A DNA stretch of 64,000 nt from DASCOT01 sp965197275. GTDB lineage: Bacteria; Acidobacteriota; UBA890; WLXD01. Of the stretch, positions 51,832 to 60,637 are shown one piece after another. The notes beneath the pieces were generated by a model, which did not search any database, was not told the origin of the DNA, and saw only the letters and a list, made by a program, of their open reading frames with translations. The stretch's first letter is position 1. Every line of letters starts with the position of its first letter. The position numbers and the translations under genes are program-made. Location: NCBI GenBank assembly GCA_965197275.1, contig CBDAMQ010000025.1:1-64000 (forward strand), given 5' to 3'.

Positions 51832-53964
51832 ATGTCGTCAGCGAGATCAACGGTTGGCCCGAAACCTCGTAGTGACGCCCCCCGGGCAGCTCCGATCCAC
51901 TACACCATTCGCCGCTGCCTCAGCTGGCTGGTGCTGGCCGCGGGCATGCTCGCCAGCTCCGCGACCGTGGCGCCCTCGGCGGCAGGCGAGAGGGACCCGT
52001 ACGGGGTGCGGATCGAGAAGGCGTGGATTCCGATGCCGGATGGCGTGCGGCTTTCCGCCACGCTGTACATGCCGGATGGAGGCGCGCCCGGGGAGAAGTT
52101 CTCGTCGGTGTTGAACTACCACCCCTACCGCAAGGACGACCGCGACGGGTCGAGCACCGACAGCTACCTCGCCTCGCACGGCCTGGTGGGAGCAGTGGTC
52201 GACATCCGCGGTACCGGCAGCAGCGAGGGCAAGGCCATCGAGCACGAGTACTCGGATCCCGAGCAACGCGATGGGCTGGAGGTCATCGACTGGCTGTCCA
52301 AGCAACCCTGGTCGACGGGCAACGTGGGCATGCGGGGACTGTCCTGGGCCGGCTTCAACTCCATCCACATGGCGTTGCGCAAGCCGCCGGCGCTCAAGGC
52401 CATCATGCCGAACATGGCCAGCGACGACCTGTTCTACGACGACGTGCACTACTGGGACGGCATGGTGCACCACTCCACGTGGGAGCAGGGCTTCGACGTC
52501 AGCCTCGCCAGAGGCCGTACGCCCGATTTTCCGACCGATGAGGAGACGTTGGCGCAGCGCTTCGACTCGCCGCCGCCGACGCTCTTTTACATCGACAAGC
52601 AGCGTGACAGTTCCTACTGGGACGGCCGCTCGCTGAACACCGACTACAGCGCCATCGACATCCCGACGATGATGATCGGTGGCTGGTACGACGGGTATCG
52701 CGACAGCCTCTTCCGCATGCTCGAGCACATGGACGTGCCGGTCAAAGCGATCGTCGGCCCCTGGACCCACACCACACCGCGCTCGGCTAACCCCGGCCCG
52801 AGGATCGAACACCGCCACGAGATGGTGCGTTTCTTCGATCACTGGCTCAACGGCAACGACACCGGACTCATGGACGAGCCGCCATTGTCAGTTTTCGTGC
52901 AACACTGGTACGCGCCGCCAGGCTGGGAGCTCGACGAGGTTCCCGGGGAATGGCGTCTGGAAGAATGGCCCTTGCCGCGCGGGCAAGCGCGCGCGCTGTA
53001 CCTCACGGCGTCGGGCGCGCTGGCCGACGCCGTGCCGGGGGCGGGGCACCATGAGCTCGAGTACCGGCCGTCGGTCGGCGCCGAGTACGGATCGCGGTGG
53101 TGGGGCAACTTCACACCCGACCAGCGTGAGGTCGACGAGAAGGGGAGCCTCGTGTACGAGAGCGAGCCGCTCACCGAGGACCTCGAGATCCTCGGCAATC
53201 CCATGGCCATGCTGCATGCCTCCGCATCGGCACCGCTGGCCAACTGGTTCGGGCGACTGTCGGACGTGGCTCCGGACGGCAGCGTGACGCTGGTCACGGG
53301 CGGCGGCATGAGCGGCGCGCGGCGTGATCAGTCTAAGGAGCCGACGGCGCTCGAGCCCGGCAAGGTATACCCGCTGGAGCTGGAGCTACACGTGACCTCC
53401 TGGGTGTTCCCCAAGGGCCACAAGATCCGGCTGGCGATCTCCAACGCGTTTTTCCCGCTCAACTGGCCAACGCCCTACCCCATGACCACGTCGCTGTATT
53501 TCGGCGACGATCAGGTTTCCAAGCTCGTGCTTCCCACGGTGCCCTTCGAAACGCGCCCGAAGCCCGCGTTTCTCCCGGTGCAACCGCATCCACCGTCCGG
53601 GGACGTGAAGTACCTGCCGGGCTCGTCGTCACGGAAGATCGACCGCAACGAGGAGGCCGGACGGACACGCATCTCAGTGCGCAGCACCAGCGCCGCCGAC
53701 TACCCGTGGGGAAGGCGGGCTTCGGACCAGAACCTTATCTACGACATCGACGACAATCGGCCCGAGGCGGCGGAGCTACACAGCGACAACAGCATCACGA
53801 TCGTCCTGGAGGATGGGGCACGGGTGCTGGAATACCGCGGCTGGATGGACTTCGAGGGCGATCTCGACAACTTCTACTATCGCTACCGGCGAACGCTGCT
53901 CGAGAACGGCATCCAGATCCGTGAGAGGAGCTGGGACAAGACCGTCCCCCGAGATCACCACTAG
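51832..53964 (+). CDS. X-Pro dipeptidyl-peptidase/CocE-family hydrolase (S15), exported
   Basis: Protein of 710 residues. A signal or anchor helix (CLSWLVLAAGMLASSATV) follows a 29-residue basic N-terminus. The alpha/beta hydrolase domain has IPMPDGVRLSATLYMPDG, then the nucleophile elbow GMRGLSWAGF (Ser) and IGGWYDGYRDSLF with GPWTHTTPRS for the Asp/His partners. The C-terminal jelly-roll (GHKIRLAISNAFFPLNWP) and a final ~120-residue domain complete it. It is a paralogue of the 11523 gene with a longer C-terminus. It likely cleaves an ester or peptide bond outside the cytoplasm. Next downstream is an APC permease. Confidence 0.85.
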   Translation: MSSARSTVGPKPRSDAPRAAPIHYTIRRCLSWLVLAAGMLASSATVAPSAAGERDPYGVRIEKAWIPMPDGVRLSATLYMPDGGAPGEKFSSVLNYHPYRKDDRDGSSTDSYLASHGLVGAVVDIRGTGSSEGKAIEHEYSDPEQRDGLEVIDWLSKQPWSTGNVGMRGLSWAGFNSIHMALRKPPALKAIMPNMASDDLFYDDVHYWDGMVHHSTWEQGFDVSLARGRTPDFPTDEETLAQRFDSPPPTLFYIDKQRDSSYWDGRSLNTDYSAIDIPTMMIGGWYDGYRDSLFRMLEHMDVPVKAIVGPWTHTTPRSANPGPRIEHRHEMVRFFDHWLNGNDTGLMDEPPLSVFVQHWYAPPGWELDEVPGEWRLEEWPLPRGQARALYLTASGALADAVPGAGHHELEYRPSVGAEYGSRWWGNFTPDQREVDEKGSLVYESEPLTEDLEILGNPMAMLHASASAPLANWFGRLSDVAPDGSVTLVTGGGMSGARRDQSKEPTALEPGKVYPLELELHVTSWVFPKGHKIRLAISNAFFPLNWPTPYPMTTSLYFGDDQVSKLVLPTVPFETRPKPAFLPVQPHPPSGDVKYLPGSSSRKIDRNEEAGRTRISVRSTSAADYPWGRRASDQNLIYDIDDNRPEAAELHSDNSITIVLEDGARVLEYRGWMDFEGDLDNFYYRYRRTLLENGIQIRERSWDKTVPRDHH

Positions 53965-54042
53965 TGACGGCCCGCTTCAGCGTCGCGTCGTAGGGTCGGC
54001 GCCTCCGGAGTGTAGGCCTGGCCCAGGAAAGGAAGAGGAGAG

Positions 54043-55488
54043 TTGACTCCGGAAGTCCGGCCGGCATTGCTGCGCAAGCTCGGTGTCTTCGACAGCACCA
54101 TGATGATGATGGGAATCGTCATCGGGTCGGGGATCTTCACCACCACCGGGATCATGGCGCAGTACGTCCCGTCGCCGCCCCTTCTACTCGGTGTCTGGCT
54201 CCTGGGTGGCTTGATCACGCTCGCGGGAGCCTTCGCCTTCGCCGAGCTGGGCACGGCGATGCCGGAGGCCGGTGGCCACTACGTGTATCTGCGGGAAGCA
54301 TACGGACCGCTGGCAGGCTTCCTCTTCGGCTGGATGGCGTTCTGGGTGTCGATGACCGGGTCGATCGCCGCGCTGGGCGTCGCCTTCGCCGAGTACTTCA
54401 GTTTCCTCTTTCCGTCCTTGGGCACCGACGTCGAATTGCTATCGGTTCCTGTGCCGCTGGGGCCAGCGTCGTTCGTCTACAGCCTGTCGGCGGGTCAGAT
54501 CGTCGCCATCGTCGTTGTGCTGGTGTTGTCGGCGATCAACTGCATCGGTGTGGGACTCGGGGCCAGGATCGCGAATGCGCTCACAGCAGTGAAGATCGGC
54601 ACGCTGTTGGCGCTTGCCGGCCTCGCGTTCACGGTAGGCAGCGGCGGCAGCATCGACATGACGCCCAACCCGACCGGCATGAGCCTCTCCGAAATAGTCG
54701 TCGGCATCGGGTTGGCTATGATCGCCGCCTCCTGGGCGTTCGACGGCTGGAACAACATCAACTACGTCGCCGGCGAGATCAAGGACCCGGCCCGCGCCCT
54801 ACCGGTTGCATTGGTTCTCGGCGTCTCGGCGATCACATTTCTGTACATCGTCACCAACCTTGTCTACCTGTACGCGCTTCCCATCGGCGAAATGACAGGT
54901 GTGGTACGCATCGCCGAGGCTGCCGCCAGCGCGTTGTTCGGCGGCCAGATGGCGACCGTGATCTCGCTGGCCGTCATGGTGTCGGTGTTCGGCGCGCTCC
55001 ACGGCACGATTCTGGTGGGCCCGCGCATCTACTACGCGATGGCCCGTGATGGCCTCTTCTTCGAGGGCGTCGCGAGGGTACACGAAAGGTACCGGACTCC
55101 CATCGCCGCCATCTCGTTGCAGGCTGTCTGGGCGACGCTACTCACCCTGTCGGGGACTTTCGAGCAGCTATTCACATTCGTGATGTTCTCGCAGCTGATT
55201 TTCTGGGTGGCCACGGTCTGGTCGGTCTTCACGTTGCGCCGCACGCGCCCAGAGTTGGCGCGTCCGTACAAGACGTTCGGCTACCCGTGGACACCCTCAC
55301 TGTTCATCGTGTTGACGGTGGGGATCCTGCTGAACACGTTGGTGGAGCGACCGGCCGAATCGATCGCCGGCCTGGCGCTCACGGCGATCGGCATTCCCGC
55401 CTACTACCACTGGAGGCGGCGTGAACCGGAGCCGCCAACGGAACCCGGCGGATCGTCGGAGACCCCGGCCGAGCAATCTGAGGCGTAG
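54043..55488 (+). CDS. APC-superfamily amino-acid/amine permease
   Basis: Protein of 481 residues with 12 predicted helices. The first helix carries the APC unwound motif GIVIGSGIFTTTGI; others are FAFAELGTAMPEAGGHYVYL and FDGWNNINYVAGEIKDPARA. The start is a TTG at 54043 after an excellent ribosome site (ggaagaggag). It probably imports an amino acid or guanidino compound by exchange or proton symport. Only 9 bp separate it from the DDAH-like gene downstream, so uptake is coupled to that hydrolase. Confidence 0.88.
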   Translation: MTPEVRPALLRKLGVFDSTMMMMGIVIGSGIFTTTGIMAQYVPSPPLLLGVWLLGGLITLAGAFAFAELGTAMPEAGGHYVYLREAYGPLAGFLFGWMAFWVSMTGSIAALGVAFAEYFSFLFPSLGTDVELLSVPVPLGPASFVYSLSAGQIVAIVVVLVLSAINCIGVGLGARIANALTAVKIGTLLALAGLAFTVGSGGSIDMTPNPTGMSLSEIVVGIGLAMIAASWAFDGWNNINYVAGEIKDPARALPVALVLGVSAITFLYIVTNLVYLYALPIGEMTGVVRIAEAAASALFGGQMATVISLAVMVSVFGALHGTILVGPRIYYAMARDGLFFEGVARVHERYRTPIAAISLQAVWATLLTLSGTFEQLFTFVMFSQLIFWVATVWSVFTLRRTRPELARPYKTFGYPWTPSLFIVLTVGILLNTLVERPAESIAGLALTAIGIPAYYHWRRREPEPPTEPGGSSETPAEQSEA

Positions 55489-55497
55489 GAAGGACAC

Positions 55498-56454
55498 ATG
55501 AGCAAGAGCGTTGACGCCCGGCGCTCGGATTGGGGTCCTCACGAAACCACATTGCGTGACGACCTCGAGGCGTATTGGGATGGCCCGTGGGGATGCGACT
55601 CGGAGTGCGGCAGGTTGGCGGCGGTGCTGTTGCGCCGGCCGGGTGCGGAGATCGAAGGCATCGAGGATCCGAGCGCCGTGCGTTTCAAGCAAGCGATGGA
55701 TCCGGAGCGGGCGCGCGCCCAGCACGATCGGCTGGCCGCCCTGTACCGCGAGCACGGGGCGGAAGTGCACTACGTCGAGCGTATGCGCGCGGACCGGCCC
55801 AACGCCATCTACATGCGGGACAACATCCTGGGCACGCCCGAGGGAGCTATCGTCGGTCGCCAGGCAATGCGCTGCCGGCGTGGCGAAGAGCGCTACGCAG
55901 CGGAGGCACTGGCCGGCCTCGGTGTGCCGATCCTCCGCACGGTTGGAGGGAACGGGATCTTCGAGACCGCATGCTGTCTGTGGGTCGACGCCGAGACGGT
56001 ACTCATCGGCACGGGTGACCGCGCCAACGAGCAAGGCTGCCGACAAGTACGGGAGGCGCTCCATCACATCGGCGTGGAGCACTTCCTGGAGCTGCCCGTT
56101 CCCGAGGGCTACGCCCACATCGACAGCATCATCACTCTGGTCCGCGAGGACTTGGCGGTGATCGACGAACGGTACGTCCCGGCGTCGGTTGTCTCCGCGC
56201 TCCGCTCGAAGGGCATCGCGGTCCTGGCAGCGCCCGACACGGACGAGCTCGACGAGCTGGCGTTGAACGTTGTCGCGCTTGCGCCGGGCCACGTGGTGAT
56301 GGCGGCTGGCAACCCGCGGACGTGCGGTCTCCTCGAGTCGCATGGCATCCGTGTCGAGAAGATCGACGTCTCGGAGATCCTCAAGGGGTGGGGCTCGATT
56401 CACTGCATGACTGCCGTGCTGCGCCGGGACCCGATCCTTGAGGCGTTCAGATAA
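55498..56454 (+). CDS. Guanidine-modifying hydrolase, DDAH/arginine-deiminase-like
   Basis: Cytoplasmic protein of 318 residues with the amidinotransferase five-bladed propeller. Motifs: YMRDNILGTPEGAIVGR (substrate-binding Asp), GGNGIFETAC, the catalytic His207 in EGYAHIDSIITLV, and the catalytic C303 in GSIHCMTAVLRRD at the C-terminus. This set hydrolyses the guanidino carbon of dimethylarginine, arginine or a related compound through a Cys-thiouronium intermediate. The operon with an APC permease suggests a salvage route for an external guanidino compound. It is longer than typical bacterial DDAH (~255 residues); which substrate it uses is not clear. Confidence 0.85.
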   Translation: MSKSVDARRSDWGPHETTLRDDLEAYWDGPWGCDSECGRLAAVLLRRPGAEIEGIEDPSAVRFKQAMDPERARAQHDRLAALYREHGAEVHYVERMRADRPNAIYMRDNILGTPEGAIVGRQAMRCRRGEERYAAEALAGLGVPILRTVGGNGIFETACCLWVDAETVLIGTGDRANEQGCRQVREALHHIGVEHFLELPVPEGYAHIDSIITLVREDLAVIDERYVPASVVSALRSKGIAVLAAPDTDELDELALNVVALAPGHVVMAAGNPRTCGLLESHGIRVEKIDVSEILKGWGSIHCMTAVLRRDPILEAFR

Positions 56455-56585
56455 CTTTGATACAGAATCCCGGAAATGCTCAGGGAGTCGAGTCGGTCGA
56501 TTGGTCGATCAGCAACTCGCGCATACTTCTTCGAGACCCTGCCTGACGCCTCTCTGCGTGATCCTGGGATCGAGCGAGGTTCTTC

Positions 56586-58268
56586 ATGATGAAAATGCGC
56601 TGCGGTCCATCCGTTCGATCGGGGCGCTTCGATCGCCGCACGTTCCTCTCGGCCTCGCTTGGCCTGGCGGGTGCCGCCGAGCTGTGGGCGCCAGGGCTAG
56701 CGGGAAGCCGGCTCTGGAGTGCCGAGAGCGCAGCCACCGCCAGCCCGATCGTCGAGACCTCGCTCGGGCGGGTACGCGGGCGCACGGCGCGCGGTGTGCA
56801 CAGCTTCAAGGGCATCTCTTACGGCGCTTCGACAGGCGGTCGCAATCGCTTCATGCCACCGCGTCCGCGCACCCCTTGGGCCGGCGTCCTGGACACCGTC
56901 GAATACGGCGCGAGCGCGCCGCAGCGCGGCGATCTACCTGGTCGAGACAATCTAGGTGTCCCTTTCGCAGGTAACGAGGACTGCCTCGTGCTCAACGTGT
57001 GGACTCGCGGCGTCGGCGACGGCGCCAAACGCCCGGTCATGGTGTGGTTGCACAGCGGCGGGTTCAGCTCGGGCTCCGGCTCGACGGGTTGGTGCGACGG
57101 CACCAAGCTCTGCCTCGGGGGCGACGTCGTGGTCGTGACCCTGAACCATCGGTTGAATGCCTTCGGTTCCACGTACCTGGCGGAGATCGGCGGGGCAGAG
57201 CTCAGAGACTCCGGCTGTGTCGGCATGCTCGACATCGTTGCGGCGCTCGAGTGGGTGCGCGACAACACCGACAGGTTCGGTGGCGATCCGGGCAACGTCA
57301 TGGTGTTCGGGGAGTCCGGTGGTGGTCGCAAAACGTCGACGCTGCTGTGTATGCCGGCAGCCCAGGGCCTGTTCCACCGCGCGGCCATCCAAAGCGGTGC
57401 GGTCTTGCGGGTGACCGAGCCCGAGGACGCGACCGCGATCGCCTCGAGTGTCATGGCCAAGCTCGGGCTTCGCCCCGGACAGATCTCGGAGCTCCAGCAG
57501 GTGCCTGCGGATCGCCTCATGGCCGTCAGCGTCGAAGCAGCCGGCGAGCATCGGCCCAGACGACCGGTCGTAGGCACCACCCCTTTCACACCGGTGCTCG
57601 ACGGGCGGTCGATTCCCACGCATCCGTTCGATCCCGAGGCCCCGGAGATCTCCGCCGACGTTCCTGTGATGGTTGGCTGGAATCGGACCGAAGAGACGCT
57701 TTACGCTCAGGGTCCACTGAGAGAGACGGATCTCGACCGAGCCGGCCTGCAATCGAGGGTCGAGAATCGGCTCGGCGACTCGGCCGCCGCCCGGCGAGTG
57801 GTCGAGGCGTACAGCCGGGCGCATCCGGCGGCGTCTCTTTGGGATCTCTACATCTTCATCGCCACTGATCATCCGCGCGGCATGTATCCGCGAGAGCTGG
57901 CGAAGCGCAAGGCTGCGCAGGGCCGGGCGCCGGCCTATCTCTACCGCTTCGACTGGGAGATCCACGACGTCATGCGGGCGCCGCACTTTCTCGAGGTCCA
58001 GTTCGTCTTCAACAATCTCGATCGTGCGGAGACGAGATACTTCGACATGCAACCGACCCCCGAGGCGCTCGCTCTGGCGGATCGGATGAGCAGTGCCTGG
58101 ATGTCGTTCGCCCGCTCCGGGGACCCGAATACGGCAGGGCTGCCATCCTGGCCCCCGTACTCCGACACGGCCCGTGACACGATGATCTTCGACAACGAGT
58201 CTCGGACCGAGAGCGACCCGGAGCGCGAGCTCCGACTCGTGATGGAAGAGGTGCTGGGCTTGGCGTGA
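56586..58268 (+). CDS. Type B carboxylesterase with Tat leader
   Basis: Protein of 560 residues. A twin-arginine leader (RFDRRTFLSASLGLAGAA) precedes the esterase fold. The oxyanion loop is HSGGF (HGGGF in most relatives) and the nucleophile elbow is FGESGGG (Ser244). EDCLVLNVW is the family signature 2. The Glu is in MVGWNRTEETLY and the His in RAPHFLEVQFVF. It would hydrolyse esters in the periplasm. The gene lies in the forward run after the DDAH-like gene (131-bp gap), and a SnoaL-like gene follows at 58391. Confidence 0.9.
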   Translation: MMKMRCGPSVRSGRFDRRTFLSASLGLAGAAELWAPGLAGSRLWSAESAATASPIVETSLGRVRGRTARGVHSFKGISYGASTGGRNRFMPPRPRTPWAGVLDTVEYGASAPQRGDLPGRDNLGVPFAGNEDCLVLNVWTRGVGDGAKRPVMVWLHSGGFSSGSGSTGWCDGTKLCLGGDVVVVTLNHRLNAFGSTYLAEIGGAELRDSGCVGMLDIVAALEWVRDNTDRFGGDPGNVMVFGESGGGRKTSTLLCMPAAQGLFHRAAIQSGAVLRVTEPEDATAIASSVMAKLGLRPGQISELQQVPADRLMAVSVEAAGEHRPRRPVVGTTPFTPVLDGRSIPTHPFDPEAPEISADVPVMVGWNRTEETLYAQGPLRETDLDRAGLQSRVENRLGDSAAARRVVEAYSRAHPAASLWDLYIFIATDHPRGMYPRELAKRKAAQGRAPAYLYRFDWEIHDVMRAPHFLEVQFVFNNLDRAETRYFDMQPTPEALALADRMSSAWMSFARSGDPNTAGLPSWPPYSDTARDTMIFDNESRTESDPERELRLVMEEVLGLA

Positions 58269-58390
58269 CGGCGAGGAGCCGGCTTCCCGCTCGATGCGAG
58301 CCGCCGCGCTCCTCGCGGAGCACAAAGCGAAAGTGCTGGGGTGCCGCTTCCGGTCGGAGCGACCTTCCACCCAACGGAGAAGAGGTGATC

Positions 58391-58807
58391 ATGGGTCAGA
58401 TTGGCGACACCGCGGCGCAGTTCTTCGACACCTGCGAGACCGGCGGCGGCTGGGACGGATGCGCTGCGTTCTGTCACCCTGACGGTACCTTTTCGGCCCA
58501 GGCCGGCGCGCTCGCGGATGTCGATACCTTGGAGGGCTACACCGAGTGGATGAAAGGTCTGTTCACCCCCGTGCCCGACGGCAACTACGAGCTGCGGTCG
58601 TTTGCCGTGGATGAGGAGCGGCAGAATGTCGCCGCCTATGGCGTGTTCCGGGGTACCCATACCGGCGAAGGAGGGCCCGTGCCTCCCACCGGCAAGTCCG
58701 TCGAGGGCGACTACGTCTACGTCATGCAATTCGACGGGGACAAGATCCGCCACCTGACGAAGATCTGGAACGACGGGATCAGTCTGCAGCAGCTCGGCTG
58801 GGTGTAG
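58391..58807 (+). CDS. SnoaL/NTF2-like protein (ester-cyclase type)
   Basis: Protein of 138 residues with the NTF2-like cone fold pattern: N-terminal helices (TAAQFFDTCETGGGWDGCAA), FCHPDGTFSAQ, a central helix TLEGYTEWMKGLFTP, then strands ELRSFAVDEERQNVAAYGVF, DYVYVMQFDGDKIRHLTKIW. Family members are polyketide cyclases or isomerases or have unknown roles in catabolic clusters. The ATG at 58391 has a ribosome site (agaggtg). It is followed by the amidohydrolase gene after 23 bp, so they are likely co-transcribed. Confidence 0.8.
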   Translation: MGQIGDTAAQFFDTCETGGGWDGCAAFCHPDGTFSAQAGALADVDTLEGYTEWMKGLFTPVPDGNYELRSFAVDEERQNVAAYGVFRGTHTGEGGPVPPTGKSVEGDYVYVMQFDGDKIRHLTKIWNDGISLQQLGWV

Positions 58808-58830
58808 TCACCGCGAACGAGGCTCCGGGA

Positions 58831-60573
58831 ATGGGTTTGCGCGGCATCGTTGCCTTGATCGCCGTGGCTCAGGCAACCATCGGACCGGATAGCTCACCCG
58901 CGGACATGGTCCTGGTGAATGGCGCCGTTTACACGGTTGATGCGGCGCGAAGCTGGGCGTCCGCGGTGGTCGTGACCGGTGATCGAATCACCTATGTCGG
59001 CGACGATGCCACTGCGCGTGATTTCGTCGGCCGGGCGACGCGTGTCGTCGACCTCGAGCGGCGCATGCTGTTGCCAGGCTTCCATGACTCCCACGTGCAC
59101 CCCGGGATGGTTCCCAATCCGGCCGACTACGTAAGGCTCGATGGCCTCATTCGTCGCGAGGACGTACTCGAGAGAATTCGACAATACGCTCAGGCGCGTC
59201 CGGACAAACCCTGGATCGAGGGCGGCGGCTGGGACGAGACGGCGTTTCTTCCTAGCGGCCTGCCCACCCGCGAGATGCTCGATAGCGTGGTCCCGGACCG
59301 ACCCGCCTATCTGGTCAACAACGCCGGCCACGGCGGCTGGGCCAACTCACTGGCGCTGGCCGCCGCGGGCATCAATGCCGATACCCCCGACCCGCCCAAC
59401 GGACGAATCGAGCGCGACGCGGACGGTGAGCCTACGGGCGCACTGCACGAGGAGTCGGCCATGGCGCTGCTCGACGCCGTCATTGCGCCCCTGACGCCCG
59501 AGGCGCGCGTGGTGAATCTGGCGGCGGCGCTGGAGGAAATGAGTCGACTGGGCATCACGGCGCTCGAAGACGCCATGGCCACTCCCGAGATCGCCCGCTC
59601 CTACAAGACGCTCGACGAGCGCGGCGAGCTGCACCAGCGCACCAACCTGTGTTTGGCCCACAGCCCCGACGAAGATGATGACGCTCAGATCGAGTCGTTC
59701 CTGACCCAACGCGCCGAGCTCGCAGGTCACCGGCTACGGGCCAACTGCGTGAAGCTCTTTCTCGATGGCGCCTACGGATCTCACACGGTGGTCTTGCTCG
59801 AGCCGTATAGCGACGAACCGGAGACGTACGGCAGGGGTGAGCTCTTCATCGACCAGAGCCGACTCGACCGTCTCGTCACCCGCCTCGACGCCGAGGGTTT
59901 TCGGGTGCACGCACACGCGCAAGGCGACGGCGCCGTGCGTGCCGCCCTCGACGCCTTTGCCGAGGCTCGTCGGCACAACGGATTTCGCGACAACCGGCAC
60001 ACCATCGCCCACCTGTGCCTGATCGACGCCGCCGACATCCCGCGGTTCAGGACCCTCGGGGTGATCGCCAACATGACCCCACTATGGAGCCTTGGTGACA
60101 CCTGGGAAACAGTGATTGCGCCGCGCCTGTTCGGGCCGGAGCGCAGCCAGCGCATCTTCCAGACCCGGACACTCCTGGGCTCGGGCGTGATGGTCGCCTG
60201 GGGTTCCGACTGGGATGTCACCGGGGTTTCACCCCTCGACGGCCTCGAGACCGCGACCACCCACCGCTATCCCGGCGGCATAGATCTCGCCGGCAACGAG
60301 GATAGCGCCTGGCTTCCTGAGGAGCGGGTCAGCCTGGAGCAAGCGATCGTCGCCTACACCAGCGCCGGGGCGTATCTCATGCACGCCGACAGCACGAGAG
60401 GATCGCTCTCGGCAGGCAAGCTGGCTGACTTCGTCGTTCTGGATCGCAACCTCTACGAGACAGCTCCGCTGGAGATCCACACCGTGCAGGTCGACATGAC
60501 GGTCATCGGTGGACAAATGGTGCACGCCGCGTCTGTCCCGCCTTCACCAAGCAACGCTGGTCCTTCCCGCTGA
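58831..60573 (+). CDS. YtcJ-like amidohydrolase (metal-dependent), possibly exported
   Basis: Protein of 580 residues. A hydrophobic N-terminus (LRGIVALIAVAQATIG) may be a signal. It has the amidohydrolase TIM-barrel hallmarks: LVNGAVYTVDAARSWASAVV, the metal-binding LLPGFHDSHVHPGM (HxH), the carboxylated-Lys region NCVKLFLDGAYGSHT, HAHAQGDGAV and the late Asp in VAWGSDWDVTG. The YtcJ branch deacylates or deaminates poorly known substrates. It is downstream of the SnoaL-like gene and overlaps nothing real on the other strand. Confidence 0.88.
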   Translation: MGLRGIVALIAVAQATIGPDSSPADMVLVNGAVYTVDAARSWASAVVVTGDRITYVGDDATARDFVGRATRVVDLERRMLLPGFHDSHVHPGMVPNPADYVRLDGLIRREDVLERIRQYAQARPDKPWIEGGGWDETAFLPSGLPTREMLDSVVPDRPAYLVNNAGHGGWANSLALAAAGINADTPDPPNGRIERDADGEPTGALHEESAMALLDAVIAPLTPEARVVNLAAALEEMSRLGITALEDAMATPEIARSYKTLDERGELHQRTNLCLAHSPDEDDDAQIESFLTQRAELAGHRLRANCVKLFLDGAYGSHTVVLLEPYSDEPETYGRGELFIDQSRLDRLVTRLDAEGFRVHAHAQGDGAVRAALDAFAEARRHNGFRDNRHTIAHLCLIDAADIPRFRTLGVIANMTPLWSLGDTWETVIAPRLFGPERSQRIFQTRTLLGSGVMVAWGSDWDVTGVSPLDGLETATTHRYPGGIDLAGNEDSAWLPEERVSLEQAIVAYTSAGAYLMHADSTRGSLSAGKLADFVVLDRNLYETAPLEIHTVQVDMTVIGGQMVHAASVPPSPSNAGPSR

Positions 60574-60637
60574 CCCAGCCGCGGAGAAGCGTTTCTGCGT
60601 CTGTGAACGGACGATCGTGGCTATAGCCTTGCTCACC

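Noticed and set aside
56952..58370. A 472-codon minus-strand open frame
   Set aside because: Exactly antisense to the carboxylesterase with its catalytic motifs; composition typical of a shadow.
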